From positions 135,595-196,588 of the forward strand of contig NZ_AOIU01000031.1 of NCBI RefSeq assembly GCF_000337455.1: a stretch of DNA of 60,994 nucleotides, read 5' to 3'. Below are positions 46,117 to 55,038 of the stretch, in pieces; within the stretch, counting starts at the first letter, position 1; each line of letters opens with the position of its first letter. A program made the position numbers and the translations under genes. The notes under the pieces are model-generated. The model saw nothing but the letters and a program-made list of their open reading frames with translations. It did not search any database and was not told where the DNA came from. The DNA is from Halosimplex carlsbadense 2-9-1. Lineage in GTDB: Archaea; Halobacteriota; Halobacteria; Halobacteriales; Haloarculaceae.

Positions 46117-47985
46117 ATGGCACCAGACCCACCGGAGGGGGACAGGGAGGGGGACGACGAGACTCTGGACATCTCTCGCCGGTCGCTACTGAAGGCGACC
46201 GGCGCCGCGACTATCGTTTCGTCGTCGATCGCGGGCTGCCTCGGCGGCGACGACCCGGGCGCCCGCCGTGTGGGGTACGGCGGCTATCCGTACCGACTCG
46301 ATCCGGGCCTCGCCGCGGTCGCGGCGTTCGCACCGACGAGCGACGGACTCGTCGGCCACTGGACGCTCGACGGGACCGACGCCTCGGCGACCGACGCCGC
46401 GGGCGACAACGCCGGCACGATCCGCGGTTCGCCCCGGCAGGGCGTCGCCGGCGTTCACGGCTCGACCGCCTACGAGTTCGGCGCCTCGGCGGACAATTTC
46501 GTCGAAGTTGCCGACGACGACGCGCTCAAACCCACATCGGCGCTCTCCGTCGGCGGCTGGTACCGGACGGCGTCGGGGGAGAACAGCCAGACGCTCGTCC
46601 AGAAGGCCGACCGCAGATACGGCGACGAGGGGTACGCCGTCGACGTGCAGACGCCGAACAGTCTCCGCGGACACGTCGCCGTCGAGAGCGGGCAGGCTAG
46701 CGTCAACCCGTTCGGCCTCGATACGAACGACGGGGGGTGGCACCACGTCCTTCTCACCTGGGACGGCGCGGCGCTCGTGGCGTACTTCGACGGCGAGGAA
46801 GTCGACCGCGACGCCTCCCAGTCCGGCGACGTGGCCCACAGCGACCGTCCGCTGTACATCGGCTACGGCGACAATAGTTACACCACATACTACGATATGG
46901 ACGGGGCGATCGACGACGTGCGCGTCTACCAGCGCGCGCTTTCAGCCGACGACGTAGCGGCGCTGTACGAGGGGGAAGCTGCCACCGCGACGCCGACCGA
47001 GACGGCGACGGCCACGCCGACGGCAACGCCCACACCAACGCCGACGGGGACCCCGACACCGACACCAACGCCGACGGCTACTCCGACGGCGACCCCGACA
47101 CCGACGCCGGCCGGTTCGGGGGACCCGACACCGGTCGCACACTGGCGGTTCGAGGAGACGAGCGGGTCGACGGCGGCCGACGGCGTCGGGTCGAACGACG
47201 GGACGGCCGTCGGGAGTCCGGATCTCTCGGCCGCCGGCGTCTTCGACTCCTCGGGGATCGCCCTCGGCGCCTCGGCGTCGAACTACGTCGAGGTGCCGGA
47301 CGCGAGCGGTATCCGCCCGGCGGACACGCTCTCCGTCGGCGGCTGGTACCGAACCGATTCGGGTGCGAACAGCCAGACGCTCGTCCAGAAGGCCGATCGC
47401 CGTTTCGGCGACGAGGGCTACGCCGTCGACGTGCAGACGCCGAGCAGTCTGCGCGGGCACGTCGCCGTCGAGAGCGGGCAGGCTAGCGTCAACCCGTACG
47501 GACTGGAGACCAACGACGGGGAGTGGCACCACGTCTTTCTCACCTGGGACGGGACCGACCTGATCGCCTACTTCGACGGCGAGGAAGTCGACCGCGACGC
47601 CTCCCAGGCGGGCCCGATGGTCCACAGCGACCGGTCGCTGTACGTCGGATACGGTGACAACGGCTACAGTTCGTACTACGACATGGACGGCCGGATCGAC
47701 GACCTGCGGCTGTACGACGAAGCGCTCTCCGCCGCCCAGGTGGGAGCGCTCGCGTCGGGCGACACACCGACGGGCACGCCCACCGCGACGCCCACGCCGA
47801 CGGCAACGTCGACACCGACTACTACGCCGACCGATACGGGAACGCCAACTCCGACCGCGACGGACACGCCGACCACGACGCCGACCGACACGGACACGCC
47901 GACCCCGATCCCGAACGACGAGTTCGGCGAGCGGGGGTACGGCGAGTTCGGCTTCGGCGGCGTCGACCCGGAGACGACATCATGA
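46117..47985 (+). CDS. Tat lipoprotein with two LamG-like domains
   Basis: Predicted cell-surface protein of 622 residues that probably binds carbohydrate. A Tat signal (SRRSLLKATGAAT, then AGC lipobox) is followed by a LamG/concanavalin-A-like domain (about 75-285), a TPTPT linker (about 288-330), a second LamG domain (about 340-545) and a second TPT linker. A short end reads GERGYGEFGFGGVDP. The two domains are nearly the same; stretches such as DEGYAVDVQTP and RGHVAVESGQASVNP are identical, so the gene arose by internal duplication. The stop overlaps the next start by four bases, coupling it to the beta-helix protein. Confidence 0.88.
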   Translation: MAPDPPEGDREGDDETLDISRRSLLKATGAATIVSSSIAGCLGGDDPGARRVGYGGYPYRLDPGLAAVAAFAPTSDGLVGHWTLDGTDASATDAAGDNAGTIRGSPRQGVAGVHGSTAYEFGASADNFVEVADDDALKPTSALSVGGWYRTASGENSQTLVQKADRRYGDEGYAVDVQTPNSLRGHVAVESGQASVNPFGLDTNDGGWHHVLLTWDGAALVAYFDGEEVDRDASQSGDVAHSDRPLYIGYGDNSYTTYYDMDGAIDDVRVYQRALSADDVAALYEGEAATATPTETATATPTATPTPTPTGTPTPTPTPTATPTATPTPTPAGSGDPTPVAHWRFEETSGSTAADGVGSNDGTAVGSPDLSAAGVFDSSGIALGASASNYVEVPDASGIRPADTLSVGGWYRTDSGANSQTLVQKADRRFGDEGYAVDVQTPSSLRGHVAVESGQASVNPYGLETNDGEWHHVFLTWDGTDLIAYFDGEEVDRDASQAGPMVHSDRSLYVGYGDNGYSSYYDMDGRIDDLRLYDEALSAAQVGALASGDTPTGTPTATPTPTATSTPTTTPTDTGTPTPTATDTPTTTPTDTDTPTPIPNDEFGERGYGEFGFGGVDPETTS

Positions 47986-49319
47986 CGGAAAATCACGAGT
48001 ACGAGACCCCCTCCGCGGGGACGCTCGACTGGAACCTGCCGCTGAATCGCAACTTCGAACGCATCGACACGGACGTGGAGATCCGCGACGCCGAGGCCGC
48101 GCGCGACGATTACGCGCCCAAGGCCGGGGGGAAGTTCCTCGCGACGGACACCGGCGCCGTCTTCATCGGCGACGGGAGCGACTGGGTGCAACTCGGCACG
48201 ATCGGGTCGGGAGGGTCGAGCGGGTCGAGCGGGTCGAGCGGCGAGAGCCTGACTCAGCTCCTGCTCGACGGCAACGTCGTCGCGGTTGCGCGGAACCTGG
48301 CGGAACTGCAGACCGTGTCGCCCGCGGCGTCGGACACGCCGATCCAGGACGCGCTGGACGTCCTCGCCGCCAACGGCGGCGGTCAGGTGCGGCTCCCGCC
48401 GGGCGTCGTGGAGGAGACCGGCCCGATCCGCCCCTACGCGGACACCGAGATCCACGGCCTCGGCGTCGAGATCACGAAGGTCTCGATCACCGGCCAGCCG
48501 GTCGACGGGATCCGCTTCGACCGCGACCCGGGGACCAGCCGCGTCGTCCTCGACGCCTTCGCGCTGAACGGACCGGGCGGGTCCGCCGACACCGGCGTCG
48601 CCGTCCACCACACCAACAGGGACACACAGGACCTGCGGGTAGGTCGGCTCCTCTTCTGGGGATGGAACAACTCCGTCTACCGCGTCGACGAGGACGTCGG
48701 GCCGTTCCAGTGTCGCCACGACCAGATCACCATCTACGGCTGTGACGCCGGCGACCAGGACGGCCTCTTCGAGTTCCGGTCGTGGTACGGCCCGGCCAAC
48801 TGGTTCGGGACGATCGCGGCCTACCCGATCCCGGACACGAGCGGCGCGAACACGACGGTGTTCTACTCCCGCGGCGGCACCCAGACCGTCGACTACCTCA
48901 CCATGGGCGGCTCCTCGGGCGTCGCCGTCGACCAGACCTGGGACGCCGTCGTCGAGTTCGGCAACGTCCACTGGGAACCGACGACGAACCCGACGAACCC
49001 GCCGGCGATCGTTCGCCTGCGGGGCCACGGCACCGCGAGCGTCGACTCGCTGAAACACGTGACCGGCGTCGCCGACTACGCCTACGAGCTGGGGTTCGAC
49101 GACTACAACGGTCGCGGCCCCGCCCGGAAGGCAGTCGGGCCGTACATCGAACTTGGCGCCGAGGCCGACATCGCGACGAACATCGTAAATCTCTCGGCGC
49201 AGGCCGACCCGGCGAACCCGTCGTTCTACTACGGCGCGGCCGACGACGTGGACGTGACCCACGGCGACGGCTCCAACGGCGGCCTCCGGGCGATGGGGTC
49301 GGCCGGCACCGGGTTCTGA
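47982..49319 (+). CDS. Pectate-lyase-like beta-helix protein with tail-fibre-like N-terminus
   Basis: A 445-residue protein with no signal peptide. The N-terminal segment (about 8-75, AGTLDWNLPLNRNFERIDTD and GGKFLATDTGAVFIGDG) resembles the tail- or fibre-type modules seen at the start of phage and surface proteins. A GSS repeat linker (about 76-90) leads to a right-handed beta-helix-like domain (about 90-440). That domain is homologous to the protein encoded at 51788-53065: RVDEDVGPFQCRH and YGPANWFGTI occur in nearly the same form in both. It may be exported as a partner of the LamG lipoprotein, whose gene overlaps it by four bases. Enzymatic residues were not identified. Confidence 0.78.
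   Translation: MTENHEYETPSAGTLDWNLPLNRNFERIDTDVEIRDAEAARDDYAPKAGGKFLATDTGAVFIGDGSDWVQLGTIGSGGSSGSSGSSGESLTQLLLDGNVVAVARNLAELQTVSPAASDTPIQDALDVLAANGGGQVRLPPGVVEETGPIRPYADTEIHGLGVEITKVSITGQPVDGIRFDRDPGTSRVVLDAFALNGPGGSADTGVAVHHTNRDTQDLRVGRLLFWGWNNSVYRVDEDVGPFQCRHDQITIYGCDAGDQDGLFEFRSWYGPANWFGTIAAYPIPDTSGANTTVFYSRGGTQTVDYLTMGGSSGVAVDQTWDAVVEFGNVHWEPTTNPTNPPAIVRLRGHGTASVDSLKHVTGVADYAYELGFDDYNGRGPARKAVGPYIELGAEADIATNIVNLSAQADPANPSFYYGAADDVDVTHGDGSNGGLRAMGSAGTGF
48213..48239 (+). repeat. Three perfect 9-bp repeats encoding GSS
   Basis: The unit gggtcgagc is repeated three times exactly and in frame, coding Gly-Ser-Ser in the linker between the tail-like and beta-helix parts. Perfect short repeats can change copy number and so linker length without frameshift. 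Confidence 0.85.
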
Positions 49320-49375
49320 CCGTCGCGAGCGACAGCGACGGTTAAGTTCCCAGCCACACGACGTTGACCCGAACA

Positions 49376-50575
49376 ATGGGCGCCGACAGGCAGGGACGGG
49401 ACGACGGGGACGGGAGCGGGAGCGAGGAGACGCGGACGGTCGAACCGACTGGGTGCGGTGGAGGCGGCGGGACCGACGAGCACGACCTGCTCGCCCACCC
49501 GCGGGCCGACCCGGACCCGCTGTTGGTACGAGTTCGCCGCCGACTGGCACAGTCGACCGCCCTGGAGCGCGCCGTCTGGCACACCGGCGAACTCCTCCAC
49601 GTGCGCGAGGGCACCGGCGAGAACCGACCGGCGCCCGTCGACGTGGCCGGCCGTTACGACGGCGACGCCGTTCCGGGGTACCCGACGGCCGCCGAGCGAG
49701 CGCCCTCGGAGTTCCTCCCCGCCGGGGACCTGAACCCGGTACTCACCGGCGGGGGCGTGACGGACTTCGGGCGGACGGACTGCGTCGCCGACCCGTTCCT
49801 CTTCGTCGACGCCGAGGGCCGGTGGCACTGCTTTTTCGAGGTGTACACGCTCAACCGGGACCCCTCCGCGGCCATCGCCCACGCCGAGAGCCCGGACGGC
49901 TACGAGTGGACCTACGACCGCGTCGTCCTCGAACACCCGTATCACCTCTCTTTTCCCTACGTCTTCCGCTGGGCCGGCGAGCAGTACATGGTCCCCGACC
50001 AGTGGTCGAAGACCGCCGACCCAGCGCCGGCGACGCTCTACCGCGCCGAGTCGTTCCCGACGGCGTGGGAGCCCGTCGCCGACCTCGTCCGGCCGGAGAC
50101 GCCGCGCCACGACTTCGCGCCGTTCCGGTGGAACGGTCGCTGGTGGGCGCTGATGGGCGACGGCGTCGACCTCTACGCCTACTACAGCGACGACCTCGAA
50201 GCGCCCGACTGGCGGCCCCACGAGGCCAACCCCGTCGTCGAGAACCGACCGACCGCGGCCCGTCCCGGCGGTCGGCCGATCGTCTTCGACGACCGGGTGC
50301 TCGCCTTCTACCAGGACTGTCGGGACCGCTACGGGGAGTCGATCCGACCGTACGAGATCACCGAGCTGACCCCCTCGGCCTACGAGGACGCCGAGCGCTC
50401 GGACTCGCCGGTGCTGGAGGGGGCGGGGCTCGTCGGCTGGAACTCGGGCGCGATGCACCACGTCGACCCCTGGTGGGACGGCGAGGGGTGGCACTGCGCA
50501 GTCGACGGCAACATCGGCCTCGGCTACCAGGTGCTGGGCGAACACCACTGGTCGATCGGCATCTACCGGGCCTGA
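49376..50575 (+). CDS. GH43-like five-bladed propeller protein
   Basis: A 399-residue cytosolic-looking protein without signal peptide. After a charged N-terminus (1-100), the sequence shows beta-propeller features: DCVADPFLFVDAEGRWHCFF, SFPYVFRWAGEQYMVP, DFAPFRWNGRWWALMGDG and GRPIVFDDRVLAFYQDC. This pattern resembles GH43/arabinanase-like domains and the N-terminal domain of glucosamine inositolphosphorylceramide transferase-like proteins in polysaccharide clusters. I infer a sugar-binding or transferase-associated role. ATG 49376 is chosen with a TATA-like gttaagt at 49341-49347; a TTG at 49364 is in frame. Confidence 0.75.
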   Translation: MGADRQGRDDGDGSGSEETRTVEPTGCGGGGGTDEHDLLAHPRADPDPLLVRVRRRLAQSTALERAVWHTGELLHVREGTGENRPAPVDVAGRYDGDAVPGYPTAAERAPSEFLPAGDLNPVLTGGGVTDFGRTDCVADPFLFVDAEGRWHCFFEVYTLNRDPSAAIAHAESPDGYEWTYDRVVLEHPYHLSFPYVFRWAGEQYMVPDQWSKTADPAPATLYRAESFPTAWEPVADLVRPETPRHDFAPFRWNGRWWALMGDGVDLYAYYSDDLEAPDWRPHEANPVVENRPTAARPGGRPIVFDDRVLAFYQDCRDRYGESIRPYEITELTPSAYEDAERSDSPVLEGAGLVGWNSGAMHHVDPWWDGEGWHCAVDGNIGLGYQVLGEHHWSIGIYRA

Positions 50576-50614
50576 TCGGGCGGTCGTCGCGGGAAACAGT
50601 TACAGCGATCCGTA

Positions 50615-51682
50615 TCAGGGGTCGTCGACGGTCAGTCCCTCGGCGAAGCCGACGCCGTAGGCGAGGTACTGGACGGCGAAGACGACCGGGACGAGGGCGG
50701 CCAGGAGCGTGCCCCGGTCGCGGTACACCTGCAGTGCGGCGTAGCCGCTCGCGACCAGGAACAGCGCCGCCAGCAGCGGGACGTAGCGGGCGCGTCGGGT
50801 CACCAGGTCCGCTGCGAGGGCCGCGCCGCCGCTTCCGATGGCCGCGGTCGGGACGAACGAGTACCAGCGGACCAGCTTCCCGTGGCGGCGCTGGATCCGG
50901 GCCATCGCGGTCCCGTACGAGCGGTTCTTCGCCCAGAGCGCCCGGAGGCTCGGCGAGAGGTGGTGCGAGACGGCGATAGTCGGGTCGAAGGCGAAGCGGT
51001 AGCCGGCCTCGCTCAGCCGGAAGTGCAACTCGGCGTCCTCGCCGACGTTGACCGAGTCGTCGTAGCGAAAGCGCTCGAAGATCTCGGCGTCGTAGAGGAC
51101 GTTACACGCCGCGACCGAGCGGACGAGCCGCTCGCGGTCGATGTCGTGGGACTGCGGCGAGCCGCCGGAGCCGAACGCCGTCCCCTGGAAGCTGCCGACC
51201 AGCTTCGTGAACGCCGAGTCGGTCGGGAACGGCCGGTTGGGGCCGCCGACGCCGACCACTCGCTCGTCGTCGGCGTAGGTCGCCATCCGGTCGACCAGTG
51301 AGTCGAGCCAGGTGGCCGGGACCGCGCAGTCCGAGTCCGTGAACGCCACGTAGTCGCTCTCGGCGCGGTCGATCCCGCGGTTTCGGCAGGCGCCGATGCC
51401 CGCTCCCTCCTCGACGAGGAACTCCACGCCGTAGTCGGCGGCCACGTCGGCCGTGCCGTCCGTCGACCCGCCGTCGACGACGACCACTTCGTACCGGTCC
51501 GACGGGTAGGTCTGGCCGGTCAGCGACGCCAGCGTCTCCGCCACCGTCGGCACCGAGTTGTACGTGACGACGACGACTGTGACCGTCGGCCGGGACCCCG
51601 CGTCCGACTCCCCGTCGCCCGTCTCGATAGCCGCCCCACCGTCGCCCCGCAGTCCGCCGCCGTCACCGAGACGCTCCGTCAC
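50615..51682 (-). CDS. Family 2 glycosyltransferase with C-terminal membrane helices
   Basis: Predicted membrane-associated transferase, 355 residues. The GT-A fold begins at about residue 33 (TVTVVVVTYNSVPTVAETLA), followed by VVVVDGGSTDGT, the DxD motif in AFTDSDCAVP and GEDAELHFRLSEAGYRFAFD. The C-terminus has two or three hydrophobic helices (YVPLLAALFLVASGYAAL and LLAALVPVVFAVQYLAYG). It probably adds one sugar to a lipid-linked glycan at the cytoplasmic face. Upstream is the second beta-helix gene on the same strand. Confidence 0.92.
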   Translation of the reverse strand: MTERLGDGGGLRGDGGAAIETGDGESDAGSRPTVTVVVVTYNSVPTVAETLASLTGQTYPSDRYEVVVVDGGSTDGTADVAADYGVEFLVEEGAGIGACRNRGIDRAESDYVAFTDSDCAVPATWLDSLVDRMATYADDERVVGVGGPNRPFPTDSAFTKLVGSFQGTAFGSGGSPQSHDIDRERLVRSVAACNVLYDAEIFERFRYDDSVNVGEDAELHFRLSEAGYRFAFDPTIAVSHHLSPSLRALWAKNRSYGTAMARIQRRHGKLVRWYSFVPTAAIGSGGAALAADLVTRRARYVPLLAALFLVASGYAALQVYRDRGTLLAALVPVVFAVQYLAYGVGFAEGLTVDDP

Positions 51683-51787
51683 GCTGATATCACAGGCTTC
51701 GATACCCGGAGCTGACGAATAACGCTATCGGAGCTGGCGGAGTTCACCCAGATCCGCGATGGGCCTCATCCAGGTCCGTGGCCGACC

Positions 51788-53065
51788 TCACCCGAGCCCG
51801 CGGCCGGCCTCACCCATGACGCGGAGGCTTCCGGTCCGCGTCGAGTTCTCGACGGCCACCTCGTCGGCGGACCCGAAGTACCACGACCGTCGCTGTGGGT
51901 GGAGCGGGCCTGCGACGCGAACGATGGCGTCGGTGACCTCGCCGCGGTCGGTCGTCGGTCGGTGCAGGACCGCGTCGCCGGCGCGGCCGGCGAGCTCGTA
52001 GACGGTCTCGACGCGGCCGGCGTCGACGATGGCGTCCCCGACGTGGCTCTGGCCGAGACCGGCGACGCGCACGAGCGATCCGGGGACGCTCGGCTGGGCC
52101 TCCGGCTCGTAGTGGAGACGGCCGACCCGGAGCCGGCCCGCCCGCTTGTCGACCATCCGGCCGGCCGTCCCGCCGACGGAGATGTCGCCGACGGTGAGCT
52201 CGCCGCCGCGCTGGAAGAGCACGTCGGAGTTCCGCCCGGTGACCCTGTCGGTCGGGTAGGAGAGAATCGTACCGAACCAGTTTGCCGGGCCGTACGTCGA
52301 GCGCCAGTCGATCAGGGCGCGAGCCTCGCCCGCGTCGCAGTCGTCCGCGCGGAGGTACTCGTGGCGACACTGGAAGGGGCCGACCCCCTCGTCGACGCGG
52401 TACACCGAATCGTGCCACTCCCGGCAGTAGAGGTGACCGACGCGCAGGTCCGCCGGGTCGGTCACCGGCGTCGTCCCGTTGTCGACGAAGTGGATCGCGA
52501 CGCCGGTCGGCCCGTCCGCGCCCGGGCCGCGCAGCTCGAACCCGTCGAGCGCGACCCAGTTCGCGCGGCGGTCGCGGTCGAATCGGATCCCGTCCGATCC
52601 GGCGCCCGTTATCCGGAGCGCCGAGACGTTCATGCCGAACCCGTACAGCCCGGTGTTCCGGTGCGGCCTGAGAGCGCCCTCGTTGCGGGTCGTCCCGGGC
52701 GGCAGGTAGACGTGCCCGCCGCCGGACTCCGCGACGAGGTCGAGCGCGTCCTGGACGGGCGTCGGCGAGCCCTCGGTCGAGACCGCGACGTAGTCCAGCC
52801 CGGCGGCGACCGCGACGAGGTCGCCGTTCGCCGCGGCTCCGAGGGCCTCTGTTCCCGTGTTGGGCGCCGCGGTCACCGTCTCCTCCGTCGCCGTCGATAC
52901 CCCGTCGTCGTGGGTGTCGGGTGGGCCATCCGTGTCCTCCCCGTCTCCCCCCAGGAACGAGCAACCGGCGGTCGACGCGGCCAGCGCGAGCGCGAGATAC
53001 GACCGCCGACCGATCCGGGGCCGGTCGACGCGCTGGCGCTCGTCGGAAGGGGACACTGGCGACAT
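51788..53065 (-). CDS. Tat-exported beta-helix lipoprotein, paralog of the 47982-49319 protein
   Basis: A 425-residue predicted surface protein. The Tat signal (IGRRSYLALALAASTAG, then the lipobox Cys at about residue 36) is followed by a Thr-rich spacer and a right-handed beta-helix-like domain (about 75-420). Motifs GSPTPVQDALDLVAESGGGH, YRVDEGVGPFQCRH and YGPANWFGTILSYP are shared with the other beta-helix protein, but this copy has its own signal and lacks the tail-like N-terminus. It may bind or cleave acidic surface polysaccharide. Its start lies beside the right end of the insertion sequence. Confidence 0.8.
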   Translation of the reverse strand: MSPVSPSDERQRVDRPRIGRRSYLALALAASTAGCSFLGGDGEDTDGPPDTHDDGVSTATEETVTAAPNTGTEALGAAANGDLVAVAAGLDYVAVSTEGSPTPVQDALDLVAESGGGHVYLPPGTTRNEGALRPHRNTGLYGFGMNVSALRITGAGSDGIRFDRDRRANWVALDGFELRGPGADGPTGVAIHFVDNGTTPVTDPADLRVGHLYCREWHDSVYRVDEGVGPFQCRHEYLRADDCDAGEARALIDWRSTYGPANWFGTILSYPTDRVTGRNSDVLFQRGGELTVGDISVGGTAGRMVDKRAGRLRVGRLHYEPEAQPSVPGSLVRVAGLGQSHVGDAIVDAGRVETVYELAGRAGDAVLHRPTTDRGEVTDAIVRVAGPLHPQRRSWYFGSADEVAVENSTRTGSLRVMGEAGRGLG

Positions 53066-53114
53066 CTACGCCACATCGGGTCAAAAGCGTTCAGTTCCCG
53101 CCCGCCCCCAGAAG

Positions 53115-53260
53115 ACGTGAACTACCCTACTCGCTTACGGCTGACGCCGTTCGCTCCTTGAGGGTAGGGCTTCCTGCTTCCACGACGCGCTTTGCAGATA
53201 CAGGCGTATCCGTAGGGAGCGCAGTCTCTACAGGCGTTCCTTCGGAGTGTCCCACTCCTA
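53115..53260 (-). ncRNA. Candidate omega-RNA (reRNA) at the IS right end, overlapping the tnpB 3' end
   Basis: In IS200/IS605 elements the guide RNA of TnpB is transcribed from the 3' part of tnpB through the right end. Here a stem with arms ctaccct (53122-53128) and agggtag (53161-53167), with an inner cggc/gccg stem at 53138-53149, overlaps the tnpB stop codon. The guide would come from the flanking DNA beyond the element, around 53100-53120. Boundaries are estimated; expression is not shown. Confidence 0.35.
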
Positions 53261-54368
53261 CATTTTCGAGGCCGCGAGAAAGAATGTTCCACGCCGCGTT
53301 CGCGTCCCTGTCCGCCTCAAACCCGCAGGCGGGACAGGAGTGTTCGCGGACCCACAACGGTTTTTCCGTCGAGACTCCACAGGACGCGCACTCCTTGGTC
53401 GTCCCGCTCGGGTTAACCGCCACGAAGTGTGTCCCCTCTCGCTCGCACTTGTATTCGAGCAACGAGAGGAACGTCCGCCACGCGGCAGACGCCGTGTTGC
53501 GGCTGTTCGACGGTGACTCCATCATCCCCTTGACGTTCAAGTCTTCGACCGCCACGAAGTCGTACTCTCGGGCGTAGTAGTTCGAGAGCTTGTGCAAGAA
53601 GTCGCGGCGCTTCCGTCGGAGGTCGGCGTGACACTCCGCAATGCGCCGTCGTTGCTTCTCCCAGTTGTTCGACCCGCGTTGTTTGCGCGAGAGCTTTCGT
53701 TGCTCGTGTTCCAAGCGTTCGCGCTCGTCAGAGAGGTCGAGCGACCCGACCGCCGTGCCGTCGGTATCGTGAGCATACTTAAAAATTCCCACGTCGATGC
53801 CGACGCACTTCTCGGGGTTCTCAGGCGGTTCGGGTGGCTCACGGTCCACTTCGACCCCAAATGTGGCGAACCACTCGCCCGTCGGTTCCTTCTTGACCGT
53901 GACCTGTTTGAGTTTGGCGTCGTCGGGGATGGGGCGGTGAAGCCGAATCGGGATGTCCGCGAGTTTCGAAAGTGACAGGACAGTCTGACCGCCCTTCTTG
54001 TCGAGCTTGAAGCCAGACTGACTGTACGTGAAACTGCGAAACTCCCGCGGCGGCTTCCACTTGAGTTGGCCGACGCCGTAGCCGTTCTTCTTGAGTGCTG
54101 AGAGCGCTTTGAGGTTGTCGAACAGGCGTTCCACGACGGTTTGGAGAACCTTCGAGTACACGTCCGAGAGGTCGTCCCACCACTGCTTGAGGTCGGGTAG
54201 TTCCGACCGCAGGGCGGTCATGGACGGCAGTTCGCCGTGTTTGTCTTGGTACTCGTTGAGGCGGTAGAGCGTGTGGTTGTACAGTTGCCTACAAATATCT
54301 CGATGGCGGTCCAACTCCTCACGGTGGGCGTCGGACGGCTTGAGACGGTACTTGTAGGCGTAGTACAT
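53127..54368 (-). CDS. tnpB: TnpB, RNA-guided nuclease of IS200/IS605
   Basis: A 413-residue protein predicted to be an RNA-guided DNA endonuclease. The RuvC-type catalytic residues are Asp192 (GIDVGIFKYA), Glu275 (AVEDLNVKGM) and Asp355 (DRDANAAWNI). A zinc ribbon has Cys327, Cys330, Cys345 and Cys348 (CASC ... CPAC). All key residues are present, so it is probably intact. The C-terminal 50 residues or so are a less conserved tail that overlaps the candidate omega-RNA. Start ATG 54368 follows the tnpA stop by three bases. Confidence 0.95.
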   Translation of the reverse strand: MYYAYKYRLKPSDAHREELDRHRDICRQLYNHTLYRLNEYQDKHGELPSMTALRSELPDLKQWWDDLSDVYSKVLQTVVERLFDNLKALSALKKNGYGVGQLKWKPPREFRSFTYSQSGFKLDKKGGQTVLSLSKLADIPIRLHRPIPDDAKLKQVTVKKEPTGEWFATFGVEVDREPPEPPENPEKCVGIDVGIFKYAHDTDGTAVGSLDLSDERERLEHEQRKLSRKQRGSNNWEKQRRRIAECHADLRRKRRDFLHKLSNYYAREYDFVAVEDLNVKGMMESPSNSRNTASAAWRTFLSLLEYKCEREGTHFVAVNPSGTTKECASCGVSTEKPLWVREHSCPACGFEADRDANAAWNILSRGLENVGVGHSEGTPVETALPTDTPVSAKRVVEAGSPTLKERTASAVSE

Positions 54369-54371
54369 TCA

Positions 54372-54776
54372 CTACTCGCGTTGGTCCTCGATGTACTGTT
54401 TCAGCACATCCAGCGATACCTGCCCTGTCGAGATGAGGCAGTACGAGTCGTTCCAGAACGAGTCGCCCCACAGTTCGGTCTTCAGTTTGTCAGCATACTC
54501 GTTGCGGATACGGCGGGCAGTCGCGCCCTTGACCGTGTTGATGAACTTCACGAGGTCTGTGGTTGGTTTCGCTCGGAACAGGATGTGTACGTGATCGTCT
54601 TCGCCGTCGAGGTTCGTCAGTTCGACACCGTAGTTGTCCGTGAACCCGCTGATGACCTCGTGGAGGAATTGGGTTCGTTCCTCGGTTAGCACTCCGCGCC
54701 GATATTTTGTGGTGAGTATCAGGTGGTAGTGCAGGGAATACGTCGAGTGCGCTCCCGAGTCGAGGTCGTATTCCAT
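54372..54776 (-). CDS. tnpA: TnpA, Y1 HUH transposase of IS200/IS605
   Basis: A 134-residue single-strand transposase. The HUH motif is His62-Val-His64 (DHVHILF), and the nucleophile is Tyr128 (VLKQYIEDQ). The length is usual for the family. All catalytic residues are present, so the element could still be mobile. The N-terminus (SLHYHLILTTKYRR) is typical. Confidence 0.95.
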   Translation of the reverse strand: MEYDLDSGAHSTYSLHYHLILTTKYRRGVLTEERTQFLHEVISGFTDNYGVELTNLDGEDDHVHILFRAKPTTDLVKFINTVKGATARRIRNEYADKLKTELWGDSFWNDSYCLISTGQVSLDVLKQYIEDQRE

Positions 54777-55038
54777 TAGGTTCGGTCAACATTTTGTTAC
54801 CCTACTGAGAAAAGGTTACGACTGCGTGGGCCTGCGGGCCTACAACCGTAGAGTGTATGAGAACCGTGGGGCGCTGTATCCCCTCCCTGCTCGCGCCTCC
54901 CGTTCGGTCGGCGCTCGCTGAGGAAGGGGGGTTAGCGTCTCGTAAAAGCTAAGTCTCGCCTGACTGATGTACTGTCGAGAACGGCCGTCGAACGGCCCCG
55001 AGACCGAGCGGGGGACCGTTCCGAGGCCACACGCCGAT

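Larger units (their letters stand above)
53115..54850 (-). mobile_element. IS200/IS605-family insertion sequence with tnpA and tnpB
   Basis: A complete-looking element transcribed on the minus strand: TnpA (Y1 HUH transposase) then TnpB, three bases apart. A stem at the tnpB side (53122-53167) and a stem at the tnpA side (54828-54845, gtgggcc/ggcctac with one G-T pair) mark its ends approximately. A 9-bp sequence taccctact occurs at both ends (53123-53131 and 54800-54808). Elements of this family insert without target duplication, so exact ends cannot be set from this sequence alone. Confidence 0.85.
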
